Source of the DNA: an uncultured Leptotrichia sp. | GTDB taxonomy: Bacteria; Fusobacteriota; Fusobacteriia; Fusobacteriales; Leptotrichiaceae | Assembly (NCBI GenBank): GCA_938017765.1 | Contig: CALIJH010000030.1 | Span: 1-31,260, forward strand | DNA: 31,260 bases | Reading direction: 5' to 3' | Shown: piece after piece, positions 1 to 7,414 of the stretch | How the letters are laid out: the number at the start of each line of letters is the position of its first letter | Numbering within the stretch: the first letter of the stretch is position 1 | The notes under the pieces: generated by a model | Told to the model about the DNA's origin: nothing | Seen by the model: only the letters and a program-made list of their open reading frames with translations | Databases searched by the model: none | Position numbers and translations under genes: made by a program

Positions 1-205
1 GTCTTTTTATACCTAACGGATCCTCTACATTTGCATAATAATAAACAGCATAACTACCATTATCGTGTGAATTTGACAACGGTTCACTTTTCACAATATT
101 TCTCAATTCTTTTGGAGAAATTTCAAAATTAATTTTATTTGTAACTTTTTCTCCAAATACTATTGCTGATAATAGCAACATCATAAATAATAATACTTTT
201 TTCAT
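1..205 (-). CDS. Small exported protein, duplicate copy (3' end outside window)
   Basis: Only the first 68 codons lie in the window; the gene continues past the left edge. It starts at the ATG at 205-203, behind a GGAGAA ribosome site, and opens with a signal peptide (MKKVLLFMMLLLSAIVFG, cut probably just after FG). It is a near copy of the gene at 904-1386: 187 of 205 bases match without gaps, and the first 68 residues differ at only five positions, four of them in the signal peptide. The mature part is therefore better conserved than the leader. I do not recognise the family. It is the last gene of a tandemly repeated two-gene unit and lies 27 bp downstream of the 205-residue exported protein gene. 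Confidence 0.8.
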   Translation of the reverse strand, partial: MKKVLLFMMLLLSAIVFGEKVTNKINFEISPKELRNIVKSEPLSNSHDNGSYAVYYYANVEDPLGIKR

Positions 206-232
206 AATTAGTTCTCCTTTATCTTTCTTAAA

Positions 233-850
233 TTATTTTATTTTTGATTCATCAATTAACCATTTTCCATTTTGTTTTACAAGTTTTAATATTATTTCTG
301 TTCCACCTTGATAATTTTTTCTACCATCAATAACAAATTCTTCCTCATACTTATCTTTTAAATAAACTGTTTTAGATTTGGGATTATATTCTTTCAATAA
401 AAATTCACTTTCCTGTGCTAAATCTTCTATTCCTAATCCCAATAAAGGATCGTATTGATAATAGGAATATATATCATTGTTTTCTTTTAAAAATTTCTTT
501 TCAGCAGGAGTTAATTTTTCTTTAGGTGATTCACTTGTTACTGCATACAATTCTTTTTCCTTTAAATCTATATATTTTTCTTTTCTAAAATATTCCTTTC
601 TAAATTTTTCTGTAATTGGAGCTTTTGCAAACCATTTATCAAACTCATCAGGGTTTTTTAATTGTATATATTCATTTACAAAGTCTATTGCTATATTTAT
701 TATTTCTTTATCTTCGCTGCTTAATTTTATATTTGCCTGATTGCTTTCTTTAAACGTTTTATGAAATTTAACTGATTTTGATTTATCTGTTGTAGCTGCA
801 ATTCCTAAACTTGCCACAATCAATATAATTATTCCTACTTTTTTCAACAT
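233..850 (-). CDS. Exported protein of unknown function, possibly NTF2-like/DUF3828-like
   Basis: A 205-residue protein with an N-terminal hydrophobic leader (MLKKVGIIILIVASLGIAA) followed by a Lys-rich polar stretch, so probably exported to the periplasm. The mature part starts with a helix (IAIDFVNEYI), has a central tract with YYQYDPLLGLGIEDL, and ends in strand-like segments closing with NGKWLIDESKIK. A starting helix, a YDPLL-like segment and a final 'G.W.I..I' strand resemble DUF3828/NTF2-like periplasmic proteins, but this rests on pattern only. It sits between the two copies of the 160-residue exported protein and is itself the intact copy of a duplicated gene; the other copy survives as a stub at 1417-1543. 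Function unknown. Confidence 0.75.
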   Translation of the reverse strand: MLKKVGIIILIVASLGIAATTDKSKSVKFHKTFKESNQANIKLSSEDKEIINIAIDFVNEYIQLKNPDEFDKWFAKAPITEKFRKEYFRKEKYIDLKEKELYAVTSESPKEKLTPAEKKFLKENNDIYSYYQYDPLLGLGIEDLAQESEFLLKEYNPKSKTVYLKDKYEEEFVIDGRKNYQGGTEIILKLVKQNGKWLIDESKIK

Positions 851-903
851 TTTTATCCCTTGCTTTCATTTATTCTTGTTATTTTTGAATAATTTTCAAA
901 TAT

Positions 904-1386
904 TTATTCATAATTTTTCAAAATACTATTTAATTTTCCAGCACTATAAAGAGCGATATTTATAAATGTATGATCCATCACTTTATATATTTCAATTATT
1001 TTTTTTGAATTATATAATAATAAAGCTCCTTTACGTTCTTTTATATTCATTTTTTCTTTAGAAATCTTGCTTATATTTTTTTTATAAGTTTCAATTATTT
1101 TTGCATGCTCCTCATCTGTTGTAGCCGAATCAAAAATTATCGAATACAGCTTATTTTCAGAAAAGGCAAAACTGTTAAATTGTCTTTTTATACCTAACGG
1201 ATCCTCTACATTTGCATAATAATAAACAGCATAACTTCCATCATCATGTGAATTTGATAACGGCTCACTTTTCACAATATTTCTCAATTCTTTTGGTGAA
1301 ATTTCAAAATTAATTTTATTCGTAACTTTTTCTCCAAATACTGTTGCTGACAACAGTATCATTAAAAACAGTAAGATTTTTTTCAT
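904..1386 (-). CDS. Small exported protein of unknown function (complete copy)
   Basis: A 160-residue protein with a clear signal peptide (MKKILLFLMILLSATVFG, cleavage likely before EKVTNKI). The start is supported by an AAAGGAG site about 9 bp upstream. The mature protein of about 142 residues has no cysteine, an aromatic strand-like tract (SYAVYYYANVEDPLG near residues 51-65), a Lys/Glu-rich helix in the middle (roughly residues 95-120), and a hydrophobic C-terminal segment (TFINIALYSAGKL). I do not recognise the family. It is the complete member of a duplicated pair (partner at 1-205) and is followed by the 205-residue exported protein, which suggests the two act together; that is inference from the shared duplication only. 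Confidence 0.8.
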   Translation of the reverse strand: MKKILLFLMILLSATVFGEKVTNKINFEISPKELRNIVKSEPLSNSHDDGSYAVYYYANVEDPLGIKRQFNSFAFSENKLYSIIFDSATTDEEHAKIIETYKKNISKISKEKMNIKERKGALLLYNSKKIIEIYKVMDHTFINIALYSAGKLNSILKNYE

Positions 1387-1416
1387 TGTTTTTTCTCCTT
1401 TATTTTATTTAAGATT

Positions 1417-1543
1417 TTATTTTAATTTTAATTCATCAATTAACTATTTTCCTTTTTGTTTTACAAGTTTTAATATTATTTCTGCTCTGCTTAAATATTA
1501 TTTTTTATCATCTAAAATATATTATTCCTACTTTTTTCAACAT
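1417..1543 (-). pseudogene. Stub of a second copy of the 205-residue exported protein gene
   Basis: This 127-bp stretch keeps both ends of the gene seen intact at 233-850. The start side reads MLKKVGII and then hits a stop four codons later. The tail side (1431-1484) matches the intact gene at 52 of 54 bases and ends IDELKLK then stop, against IDESKIK in the intact copy. About 490 bp of the interior is missing, so no functional protein can be made. It lies directly upstream (in minus-strand terms) of the 160-residue gene, in the same relative position as the intact copy has to the truncated gene at 1-205. Together with 1544-1711, where I see only AT-rich sequence, it fills the gap between flanking genes. 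Confidence 0.8.
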
Positions 1544-1711
1544 TTTCTATCATTTACTTCATTTATTTTTTTATTTTACACTAAACCCCATTTGAATAAC
1601 GAATTTATTAAAATTTTTTAAATAAGGAATAAAAATCTGATATTTCCAAATAATTAAAATACAATTTCCGTTTTTTTAATGGAGAATAATATTAACTATT
1701 GATTTTTATAA

Positions 1712-2239
1712 TTAACCTGCCGGATAATATTCCAATACATTCTTTATATTACCATTTTTATCAGTAATTACAACCTTTTTAGATTTTTCATCAAACCCAA
1801 AGTACAATTTAGGATGTTTTTTCCCGTTTTGATCAATATAGTTGTCTATATAATAAATTCCTTTTACAGCAGTTTTTCTTATTTTATAATATGAAGCAAA
1901 AATTTCTGAATTCTCGTCAAAATTCTCTTTAAGAGTGTATCCGTCCAAATTTACTGCATCATTAAAATCTGATACTAATGGCAATCCATTTTCAGGTTTA
2001 TTTTCATAAAATACCTTTAAGTAAAAGTCATTATTTTTCTTAAAATCCAATTTTGTTATTTGAAAATTATATGTGTCATTATTTTTATCCAACCAGTTAA
2101 AATCCATTATGCTGCTTTCCTGTCCGGGAACTTTATTTTCTTTTTCAATTTTTTCCCAGCTTTTTCCTGTTGTAGTAATTTTCGCCGCAAATGTCATTGT
2201 GCTTAATACAAGCAATCCTGTTAAAAGTAATTTTTTCAT
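1712..2239 (-). CDS. Small exported protein of unknown function (175 aa)
   Basis: The protein starts with a typical signal peptide (MKKLLLTGLLVLSTMTFAA, cleavage after TFA/A), so the mature form of about 156 residues should be periplasmic or surface-bound. It has no cysteines and is rich in Asn, Asp, Lys and aromatic residues. Repeated alternation of aromatic and charged residues (for example NDFYLKVFYENKPE and KGIYYIDNYIDQNG) suggests a mostly beta fold; the last part includes FGFDEKSKKVVITDKNG. I do not recognise a family. The ribosome site and bases just before the ATG (GGAGAAAAAACAATG) are the same as those of the gene at 904-1386, hinting at shared ancestry of the upstream region. It lies 44 bp downstream of the next exported-protein gene and may share its transcript. 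Confidence 0.75.
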   Translation of the reverse strand: MKKLLLTGLLVLSTMTFAAKITTTGKSWEKIEKENKVPGQESSIMDFNWLDKNNDTYNFQITKLDFKKNNDFYLKVFYENKPENGLPLVSDFNDAVNLDGYTLKENFDENSEIFASYYKIRKTAVKGIYYIDNYIDQNGKKHPKLYFGFDEKSKKVVITDKNGNIKNVLEYYPAG

Positions 2240-2283
2240 TGTTTTTTCTCCTTTTTATTTTATAAATATTTTTGTTTATACCA

Positions 2284-2652
2284 TTAATCTATAGGCAGAT
2301 AATCCCCTTCCCAGTCAATTCCTTTCTTCTTTGCATATTCAAAACTGTCTGTTTTAAGTTTGCCGTTTTTCTTATTTACGGTGTAACTGAACATACGAGG
2401 TTCAACACCGGGATCTCCTCCACATTTTTCATTATCACTACGTACATCAATTTGAAAATCTTCCTCAGTTTCATCAATATAAAATTTCATACACTTTGTT
2501 CCTGATTTGCCGCCAAGGTTATGCTTAATTATGGATTTTTTTACAGCCTTTATAGCTTCATCTTCACTTTTTACAGGTGCAGCACTTAAAAGAACACCAC
2601 ACAACAGAGAAAGAATAAAAACTCCTATCTTTTTATTAAAAAATTTTTTCAT
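2284..2652 (-). CDS. Small exported protein with two cysteines (122 aa)
   Basis: A 122-residue protein with a Lys-rich N-region and hydrophobic core (GVFILSLLCGVLLSAAP), a likely signal peptide ending near residue 25. The mature part has an amphipathic helix (SEDEAIKAVKKSIIKH) followed by strands with two cysteines, C54 (GTKCMKFYID) and C77 (NEKCGGDPG), which could form a disulfide in the periplasm. The order helix, strands and 'YTVNKKNGKL' resembles small PepSY-like domains, but I would not assign it. An AAAGGAG site stands about 12 bp before the chosen ATG, which is rather far; another ATG closer to it is in a different frame and stops after eight codons. Function unknown. Confidence 0.7.
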   Translation of the reverse strand: MKKFFNKKIGVFILSLLCGVLLSAAPVKSEDEAIKAVKKSIIKHNLGGKSGTKCMKFYIDETEEDFQIDVRSDNEKCGGDPGVEPRMFSYTVNKKNGKLKTDSFEYAKKKGIDWEGDYLPID

Positions 2653-2846
2653 AAAAAATCATCTCTCCTTTAATTTTTAATTTTTTAAATATTTTTTATT
2701 TGATACTATTCTCTCATTTAAAAAATAGAAATTATATTTAATTATTTGAAAATATCGGGTTTTTATCTCTTGTTGAAAAAGTTTTTAATAAATTCATTAT
2801 TTAAATAAGATTTAGTATTAATTTTTTAAATATTTTTTTATTTAAA

Positions 2847-4010
2847 CTAATAAATAACTCGACCTGGAATATATTGTTTTACACTACTGTCTCTTTTTCC
2901 TATCAGTTCTTTAAGTTTTTCCAAATCATTGTTAAAAGCAGTATCTTTTATATCTGCTACATCTATTTTGCTCAAAGTTTTTAATGCTTCTTCAAATTTT
3001 CCCAAACGACGTTCAGTTTCAGCTTTCAAAAACGCAGATCTAAGATAGCCATTTCTTTTAACATATTTCATTTTTTCATCAGTATTCTCTTTAAATGCTT
3101 TAAAAGTCATTTTTTCCAATTTGTCAGCATAACTTAGAGCCTTTTTCAAATCAGCTTGTGTTGCTAAATTATTTTTATCATAAACTTCGCCAATAATTGT
3201 TATAGGTTCATCTAAATAATACGAAACAATCCAATTCCAATTTTCTGACGATGCCTTAGAAAACAATTCATCCACCGCTTTTTTATTTCCTAAGGAGCTA
3301 TATAGTCTTGCTTGTCTATAAAGTTCCTGTCCCAAATATTGTCCACTATTTTTTTTAGTTACTTCCTGCAAATAACTTAATGCTTTTTCTCTAAAAATTC
3401 TCTTTGCTTTTTCATCAATACTGCTTTCATTATAATATTTATAACGATAGCCAGGCTCAATCTTCTGCAAACCTGAAACATTATAATAGAAATCAACTAT
3501 CTTTTCTAAATGAATATTCTTATTCTGTTTTTCTATCAGAGCATTTGCCTTATCATATTCCCTATTACTAATATATAAGTAAGCTAAACTCAATGGAAAA
3601 TCATCTTTTTTTCCTGAAGGCAATGATTTTTCAAGATAATCTATCCCTTTTGTCAAACTTTCCTTTAAAGTATCGTTATTCTGAATGTTCTTATTAATGT
3701 GTTCAATATAGGCTTTATAATACGCTTCACCTATTTCTTTATCTGAAAATCCTCCTGCCATTTCATAAAATCTCCCTAAATAATACTCTTTAGGAGAATT
3801 TTGAGGAATAGTTTTATATTCTTTTGAACTTATTATTTTTTCATATTTCTGCAATTCTTCTTTTGTAAAATTTTCCTTAAATATTACAAATTTATTTTCT
3901 GGACATTGTTGTGGTAAACTGATACCGGCTGTAAACTTCTCATTCCCTATTGGACAAGCATATTCTTTAGTTACTATCCTTATGGAAAAAGCATTTAAAG
4001 CACACATCAT
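2847..4010 (-). CDS. Exported helical-repeat protein with an N-terminal cysteine motif; start region probably frameshifted
   Basis: The open frame from the first ATG (4010-4008) gives 387 residues. Near the N terminus is EYACPIGNEKF and then QQCPENKFVIF, so two Cys-Pro pairs that may form a metal- or disulfide-linked knuckle; then FTKEELQKYEKIISSKEYK and a long series of helix pairs (YYLGRFYEMAGG, YLYISNREYDKANALIEK, LYRQARLYSSLGNKKAVDEL, RRLGKFEEALKTLSKI) with tetratricopeptide-like spacing up to about residue 365. This resembles secreted TPR-like proteins that begin with a 'CPIGG...CP' segment, but I cannot name the family with certainty. A perfect ribosome site and a signal-peptide start exist just upstream in another frame (see 4011-4057), so the gene as read probably lacks its export signal because of a one-base indel. 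Confidence 0.7.
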   Translation of the reverse strand: MMCALNAFSIRIVTKEYACPIGNEKFTAGISLPQQCPENKFVIFKENFTKEELQKYEKIISSKEYKTIPQNSPKEYYLGRFYEMAGGFSDKEIGEAYYKAYIEHINKNIQNNDTLKESLTKGIDYLEKSLPSGKKDDFPLSLAYLYISNREYDKANALIEKQNKNIHLEKIVDFYYNVSGLQKIEPGYRYKYYNESSIDEKAKRIFREKALSYLQEVTKKNSGQYLGQELYRQARLYSSLGNKKAVDELFSKASSENWNWIVSYYLDEPITIIGEVYDKNNLATQADLKKALSYADKLEKMTFKAFKENTDEKMKYVKRNGYLRSAFLKAETERRLGKFEEALKTLSKIDVADIKDTAFNNDLEKLKELIGKRDSSVKQYIPGRVIY

Positions 4011-4057
4011 TAATCCTGCTGTATCAATACGAATAATTTTCTTTCTTTCCTTTTCAT
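4011..4057 (-). other. Out-of-frame signal-peptide start of the 387-residue protein
   Basis: On the minus strand an AAAAAAAGGAG ribosome site stands 6 bp before an ATG at 4057-4055. It encodes MKRKERKLFVLIQQD and then stops at 4012-4010. This looks like the basic and hydrophobic part of a signal peptide. The main frame continues as AGLMMCALNAFSIRIVTKEY. Joining the two by adding one base near 4012-4016 would give a normal signal peptide of about 23 residues ending NAFS. The offset (47 bp between the two ATGs) shows that they are in different frames. Confidence 0.55.
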
Positions 4058-4190
4058 AATCAGCTCCTTTTTTTGATAAATCTATTTTAGCAAATAAACC
4101 TGAAAATTAACTGAAAATTTTTAAGAAAATCAGATTTTTTTATTATGCTATATTTTTTTCAAAATATATATTTCTATCTCCATACATTAA

Positions 4191-4229
4191 AAGCATGGGA
4201 TATATTTCCATACTTTTTTCCCCATGCTT
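4191..4229 (-). terminator. Perfect 9-bp hairpin, candidate terminator
   Basis: AAGCATGGG at 4191-4199 pairs perfectly with CCCATGCTT at 4221-4229 across a 21-base loop. On the minus strand the stem is followed by TTTTAATG, a weak U run, so it could end transcripts from the sugar operon, but it lies 465 bp past the GH38 stop codon. A remnant of a palindromic mobile repeat is an alternative. Confidence 0.35.
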
Positions 4230-4372
4230 CATAGAAAGTTTCAGAAAACTTCCTATCTATATTGTATTATAGTAATTCTTTCCTCAAAATTTATAATTTC
4301 ATCGTAATCTATCAAGTAAATACTTCTTTTATTATTTTTCGTTCTTTCTTCCTATCTCTGTCCGTTTCAATG

Positions 4373-4523
4373 AGGGTGTTTCATAAGTCAAAAATAATTT
4401 TATTAATATAAATATTGTATATTTTTAAAAATCAAAATGTATTATTTTTATTGGTTTTATATAAATAGTAAAATGTATAAAATTTATGATTCAGTAATTT
4501 AATTTGCCTTATGAGACAGCCCC
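4373..4523. mobile_element. MITE-like element or IS remnant with terminal inverted repeats (about 150 bp)
   Basis: The left end (4374-4392) reads GGGTGTTTCATAAGTCAAA and the reverse complement of the right end (4502-4523) reads GGGGCTGTCTCATAAGGCAA, so the ends are inverted repeats over about 19 bp with two mismatches and one one-base gap. The interior of about 110 bp has no coding capacity. 'GGCTGTCTCATAAG'-type ends are common for transposon ends in low-GC bacteria, so a non-autonomous element or an internally deleted IS fits. Bases 4395-4500 recur inverted at 14741-14846. No convincing target-site duplication is visible beyond a possible AT pair. Confidence 0.6.
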
Positions 4524-4693
4524 ATTTTATAGTAAAACTCCTATAATATGAAACTGATAATTCAACATAGATTTTACATAAATATAAAATTGGAACATTG
4601 GCAACCTTCTTGGGTTTAATATTTTACATAAAATGAATTTCATATAAATATAAAACAGTTATAATTTTAGAGTTTTATTTTAAACCAGTTTTA

Positions 4694-7414
4694 CTATATT
4701 TTGATACTTAAAACCTGACAGGTCTTTACTCTACTGATTTTTATCCTGCTTTTTTTATTTTCCATATTTTCAGCAAAATTGAAATCAATATTCTCCATTA
4801 TTGTTTCTTCATCAAATTTTACAATGGACATACCGACGGCATTTCCATTATAGATCATATCAAAATCGACAGGATTTTTATCATCAGGATTATAAATCCG
4901 AACAATTAGGGAATTTTCCTTTTCTGCTTTCTTAACTGTACTTAAAACACAATCTCGGCTTTCAAAAGAAAGCATTGAATAATCAAAAGGTGTATTCTGA
5001 ATTTCAGGCTTATTCATCAAAAAGAATATATCCACATTTTTAAATTCCGCTGCCTGATAACACTGTAAAGGAGTCAGATATTCCTTAGCCATATTGGCAA
5101 TTTTTGAAGCAGAATATTCTCCTTTTCCAATTAAAACTGCAAAATTAAATTTCAATTTTTTTAGCAGCTGTGCGTCAGGAGTTTCCCAGTCAGCCATTCC
5201 CGAAGCTCTTCCGGGTCTGTCTTTCAGTTCGGATTTTCCCATTTTGGGTACCGATCTGAACAAAGTAAGAGCTATAGTGTCATATTTTTCTCCCGTTATC
5301 TGATATTCCCTGACACAGTCCGTTATAATACTCACATTTTCATACTTATTTGCAAGAGATACGAAAGACTGCATAGGTTCTATTGTTCTCGGTTTTTCAT
5401 TCCAGCCGTTTTCCCGCCAGTTTTCGACTTCAGACAGACAGACAGGTCTTCTTATTGTACCGAACTGCTGGTCAGCAATGGACTCGGTACTTTCTACTTC
5501 AGTTTTGAACAATACACGTATACGGTGTTCTATACTTTTGTTTTCAGTTTCCGCATCCACTTTTAAAAGCGGACTGCCCTTTTCCAGAGATAAAGTAACG
5601 ATAAATTCCGTTTCAATATCATCTTCTCCTTTTTCCCTCGCTTTCAAATCATAAGGGATACTCATTTTTACAATATATTTTATTTCATTTAACAGGGAAT
5701 TTTTTTCCGACTTCAATATTTTAATTTCAGAGTTTTCGCTTGTCAAAATTCTGTCATTATACGGTTCCGAATAATCATACGTATCTCCGTCATCTCCCGA
5801 ATTTTCAAAAATTAAAAATCCTTTTTTTTCAATATTTTCTTTTTTATTTTTTATAATTATTGAGCCGTTTTCCTGAATTTTTACATTTAAAATTTCATTT
5901 TCAATTTCATTTTTTTCTGTTTCATCTTTACAAACTTTATCGGAATTTTCTTTCTTTCTTATAAACAGTGTCCTGTATCCCAAAGGCAGTGTATCTTTTA
6001 AATATATCAGCAGTTCCGTTCTATATATTTCGACATTCTCTTTTATCCAACGGGGATTATCATCAGTATTGAATCCCACTTCGGATTTCATTTTATTTTT
6101 TATTCTTTCTTCCAGTTTTTCACTTTTCTGAACACTGCTTTCATAAATATTACCGTCCGTATCGTAGATTTCTATATCCGTAAAAGGAGTAAAAATTTCA
6201 GTTTTCAGTATACCGTCCCTTTTATAAGGTAAAAAATTGTACACTTGAAACTGGAAAATATCCTTTTCAGGAATACTTGAGCCTATTTCCCTCATTTTCA
6301 AATCATTCAGATTATCCATTAAAGATTTTACGGTATCATTTCTATATTCAATGCTGTTGTTTGTTTCATCGGAATTACACATTCCTATACTGTCATGGGC
6401 AGCGTTTTCAGCCATTAATTTCCATGCCTTTTCAAAAACCTTGTTTTCATATTCAAAACCTAATTTATACGCTATTGAATTTAGGGGTTCGGATATATTT
6501 ACCATAAGATTTTCATTTTTATTATTTTTTATTTTCAAGTCAGACCGCGTGGAATAAATGGATTTATGCACTCTGCTGAACTGTCCTGCGGTCATTTCCC
6601 CTTTTACGGTATCATAATGAAAACCGTTATTTTCAGCTTTTTCCATTACCTTATCTATGGTAGATATATAAAAACTGCTGTCGGGATTAAGTTTATTCAG
6701 CTTTTCTATAATTTCCGGCAGGTTTTTTCTGACAGGTCTCTGATCTTCCCCATTAAACAGTGTCAAAGTTCCTATAAGGGATCTCCTGTCAGTTTCTTCT
6801 TTCAGTTTCGCTATTAAGCTGTTCAGACTGTCTGTTTCGGACGTAAAATAGACAAAATTTCCGTATCTGTCCAGATACATATTGAAAACTCTGCTCCCGT
6901 CAGGGGCTTCCCAGTAAAATTCATTCTTCGGATAATGTTTATCACTCAATCCCCTTTTAAAAGTATTATATTTTATATTAAATCCGCTCAGTATCTGAGG
7001 CATTTGAGCCGACTGACCGAAAGAATCGGGCATATATCCCGTTTTCATATACGCCCCGAAATATTTTGCCCTTTCTATTCCATAATACAGATTTCTTACA
7101 ATGGACTCTCCGCTTATTACCATTTGGTCTGTCTGTGTATACCACGGTCCTATTATCAGTTTCCCGTCAGTAACCAGTTTTTTTATTCTTTCTTCATCAT
7201 AAGGGTGAAACTCCAGATAGTCGTCTACAATGGATAGCTGTGCGTCCAGCAGAAAATGTCCAAATTTCTCGTTTTTTTCCAGAATGTCAAATATCTCCTT
7301 AAAATGATTTAAAGAATATATTTTGGAGCGGGAAGTTGTAAAATACCATTCCCTATCCCAATGTGTATGCGGAATGACAGGAAAATCATATTTTTTATCC
7401 ATATTAATACTCAT
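4694..7414 (-). CDS. mngB: GH38 alpha-mannosidase, mannosylglycerate hydrolase-like
   Basis: A 906-residue cytoplasmic glycoside hydrolase of family 38, close in size to E. coli MngB (877 residues), which splits 2-O-(6-phospho-mannosyl)-D-glycerate into mannose 6-phosphate and glycerate. The GH38 hallmarks are present: the zinc-binding HTHWDREW at residues 16-23, the nucleophile Asp130 in GYMPDSFGQ, and His340 in ENAAHDSIG. No signal peptide is present, fitting a phosphorylated substrate made at the membrane by the PTS. The start codon lies inside the end of the EIIC gene (11-bp overlap), pointing to translational coupling. The alpha-mannosidase family and the PTS partnership are well supported; the exact substrate (mannosylglycerate or another alpha-mannoside) is inferred from gene order and family only. 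Confidence 0.88.
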   Translation of the reverse strand: MSINMDKKYDFPVIPHTHWDREWYFTTSRSKIYSLNHFKEIFDILEKNEKFGHFLLDAQLSIVDDYLEFHPYDEERIKKLVTDGKLIIGPWYTQTDQMVISGESIVRNLYYGIERAKYFGAYMKTGYMPDSFGQSAQMPQILSGFNIKYNTFKRGLSDKHYPKNEFYWEAPDGSRVFNMYLDRYGNFVYFTSETDSLNSLIAKLKEETDRRSLIGTLTLFNGEDQRPVRKNLPEIIEKLNKLNPDSSFYISTIDKVMEKAENNGFHYDTVKGEMTAGQFSRVHKSIYSTRSDLKIKNNKNENLMVNISEPLNSIAYKLGFEYENKVFEKAWKLMAENAAHDSIGMCNSDETNNSIEYRNDTVKSLMDNLNDLKMREIGSSIPEKDIFQFQVYNFLPYKRDGILKTEIFTPFTDIEIYDTDGNIYESSVQKSEKLEERIKNKMKSEVGFNTDDNPRWIKENVEIYRTELLIYLKDTLPLGYRTLFIRKKENSDKVCKDETEKNEIENEILNVKIQENGSIIIKNKKENIEKKGFLIFENSGDDGDTYDYSEPYNDRILTSENSEIKILKSEKNSLLNEIKYIVKMSIPYDLKAREKGEDDIETEFIVTLSLEKGSPLLKVDAETENKSIEHRIRVLFKTEVESTESIADQQFGTIRRPVCLSEVENWRENGWNEKPRTIEPMQSFVSLANKYENVSIITDCVREYQITGEKYDTIALTLFRSVPKMGKSELKDRPGRASGMADWETPDAQLLKKLKFNFAVLIGKGEYSASKIANMAKEYLTPLQCYQAAEFKNVDIFFLMNKPEIQNTPFDYSMLSFESRDCVLSTVKKAEKENSLIVRIYNPDDKNPVDFDMIYNGNAVGMSIVKFDEETIMENIDFNFAENMENKKSRIKISRVKTCQVLSIKI

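Larger units (their letters stand above)
1..1543. repeat. Tandem duplication of a two-gene unit (period about 1.18 kb)
   Basis: Reading along the minus strand the order is stub of gene B (1543-1417), gene A (1386-904), gene B (850-233), second copy of gene A (205 to the window edge). The gene A copies are offset by exactly 1181 bp and match at 187 of 205 bases. The 3' ends of the gene B copies (247-300 and 1431-1484) match at 52 of 54 bases with an offset of 1184 bp. The short spacers between the genes are also similar. The simplest reading is duplication of an A-B unit followed by loss of about 490 bp from the interior of one B copy. The unit may repeat again beyond the left edge. Confidence 0.85.
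4079..4693. other. Non-coding region between the exported-protein cluster and the GH38 gene
   Basis: About 615 bp without a plausible gene. It holds a perfect 9-bp hairpin (4191-4229), a MITE-like element with terminal inverted repeats (4373-4523), and an AT-rich tail in which short strings recur (ATTTTACATAAA at 4571 and 4621; ATAAATATAAAA at about 4578 and 4644). No clear Rho-independent terminator with a U tract lies directly after the GH38 gene. Confidence 0.6.
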
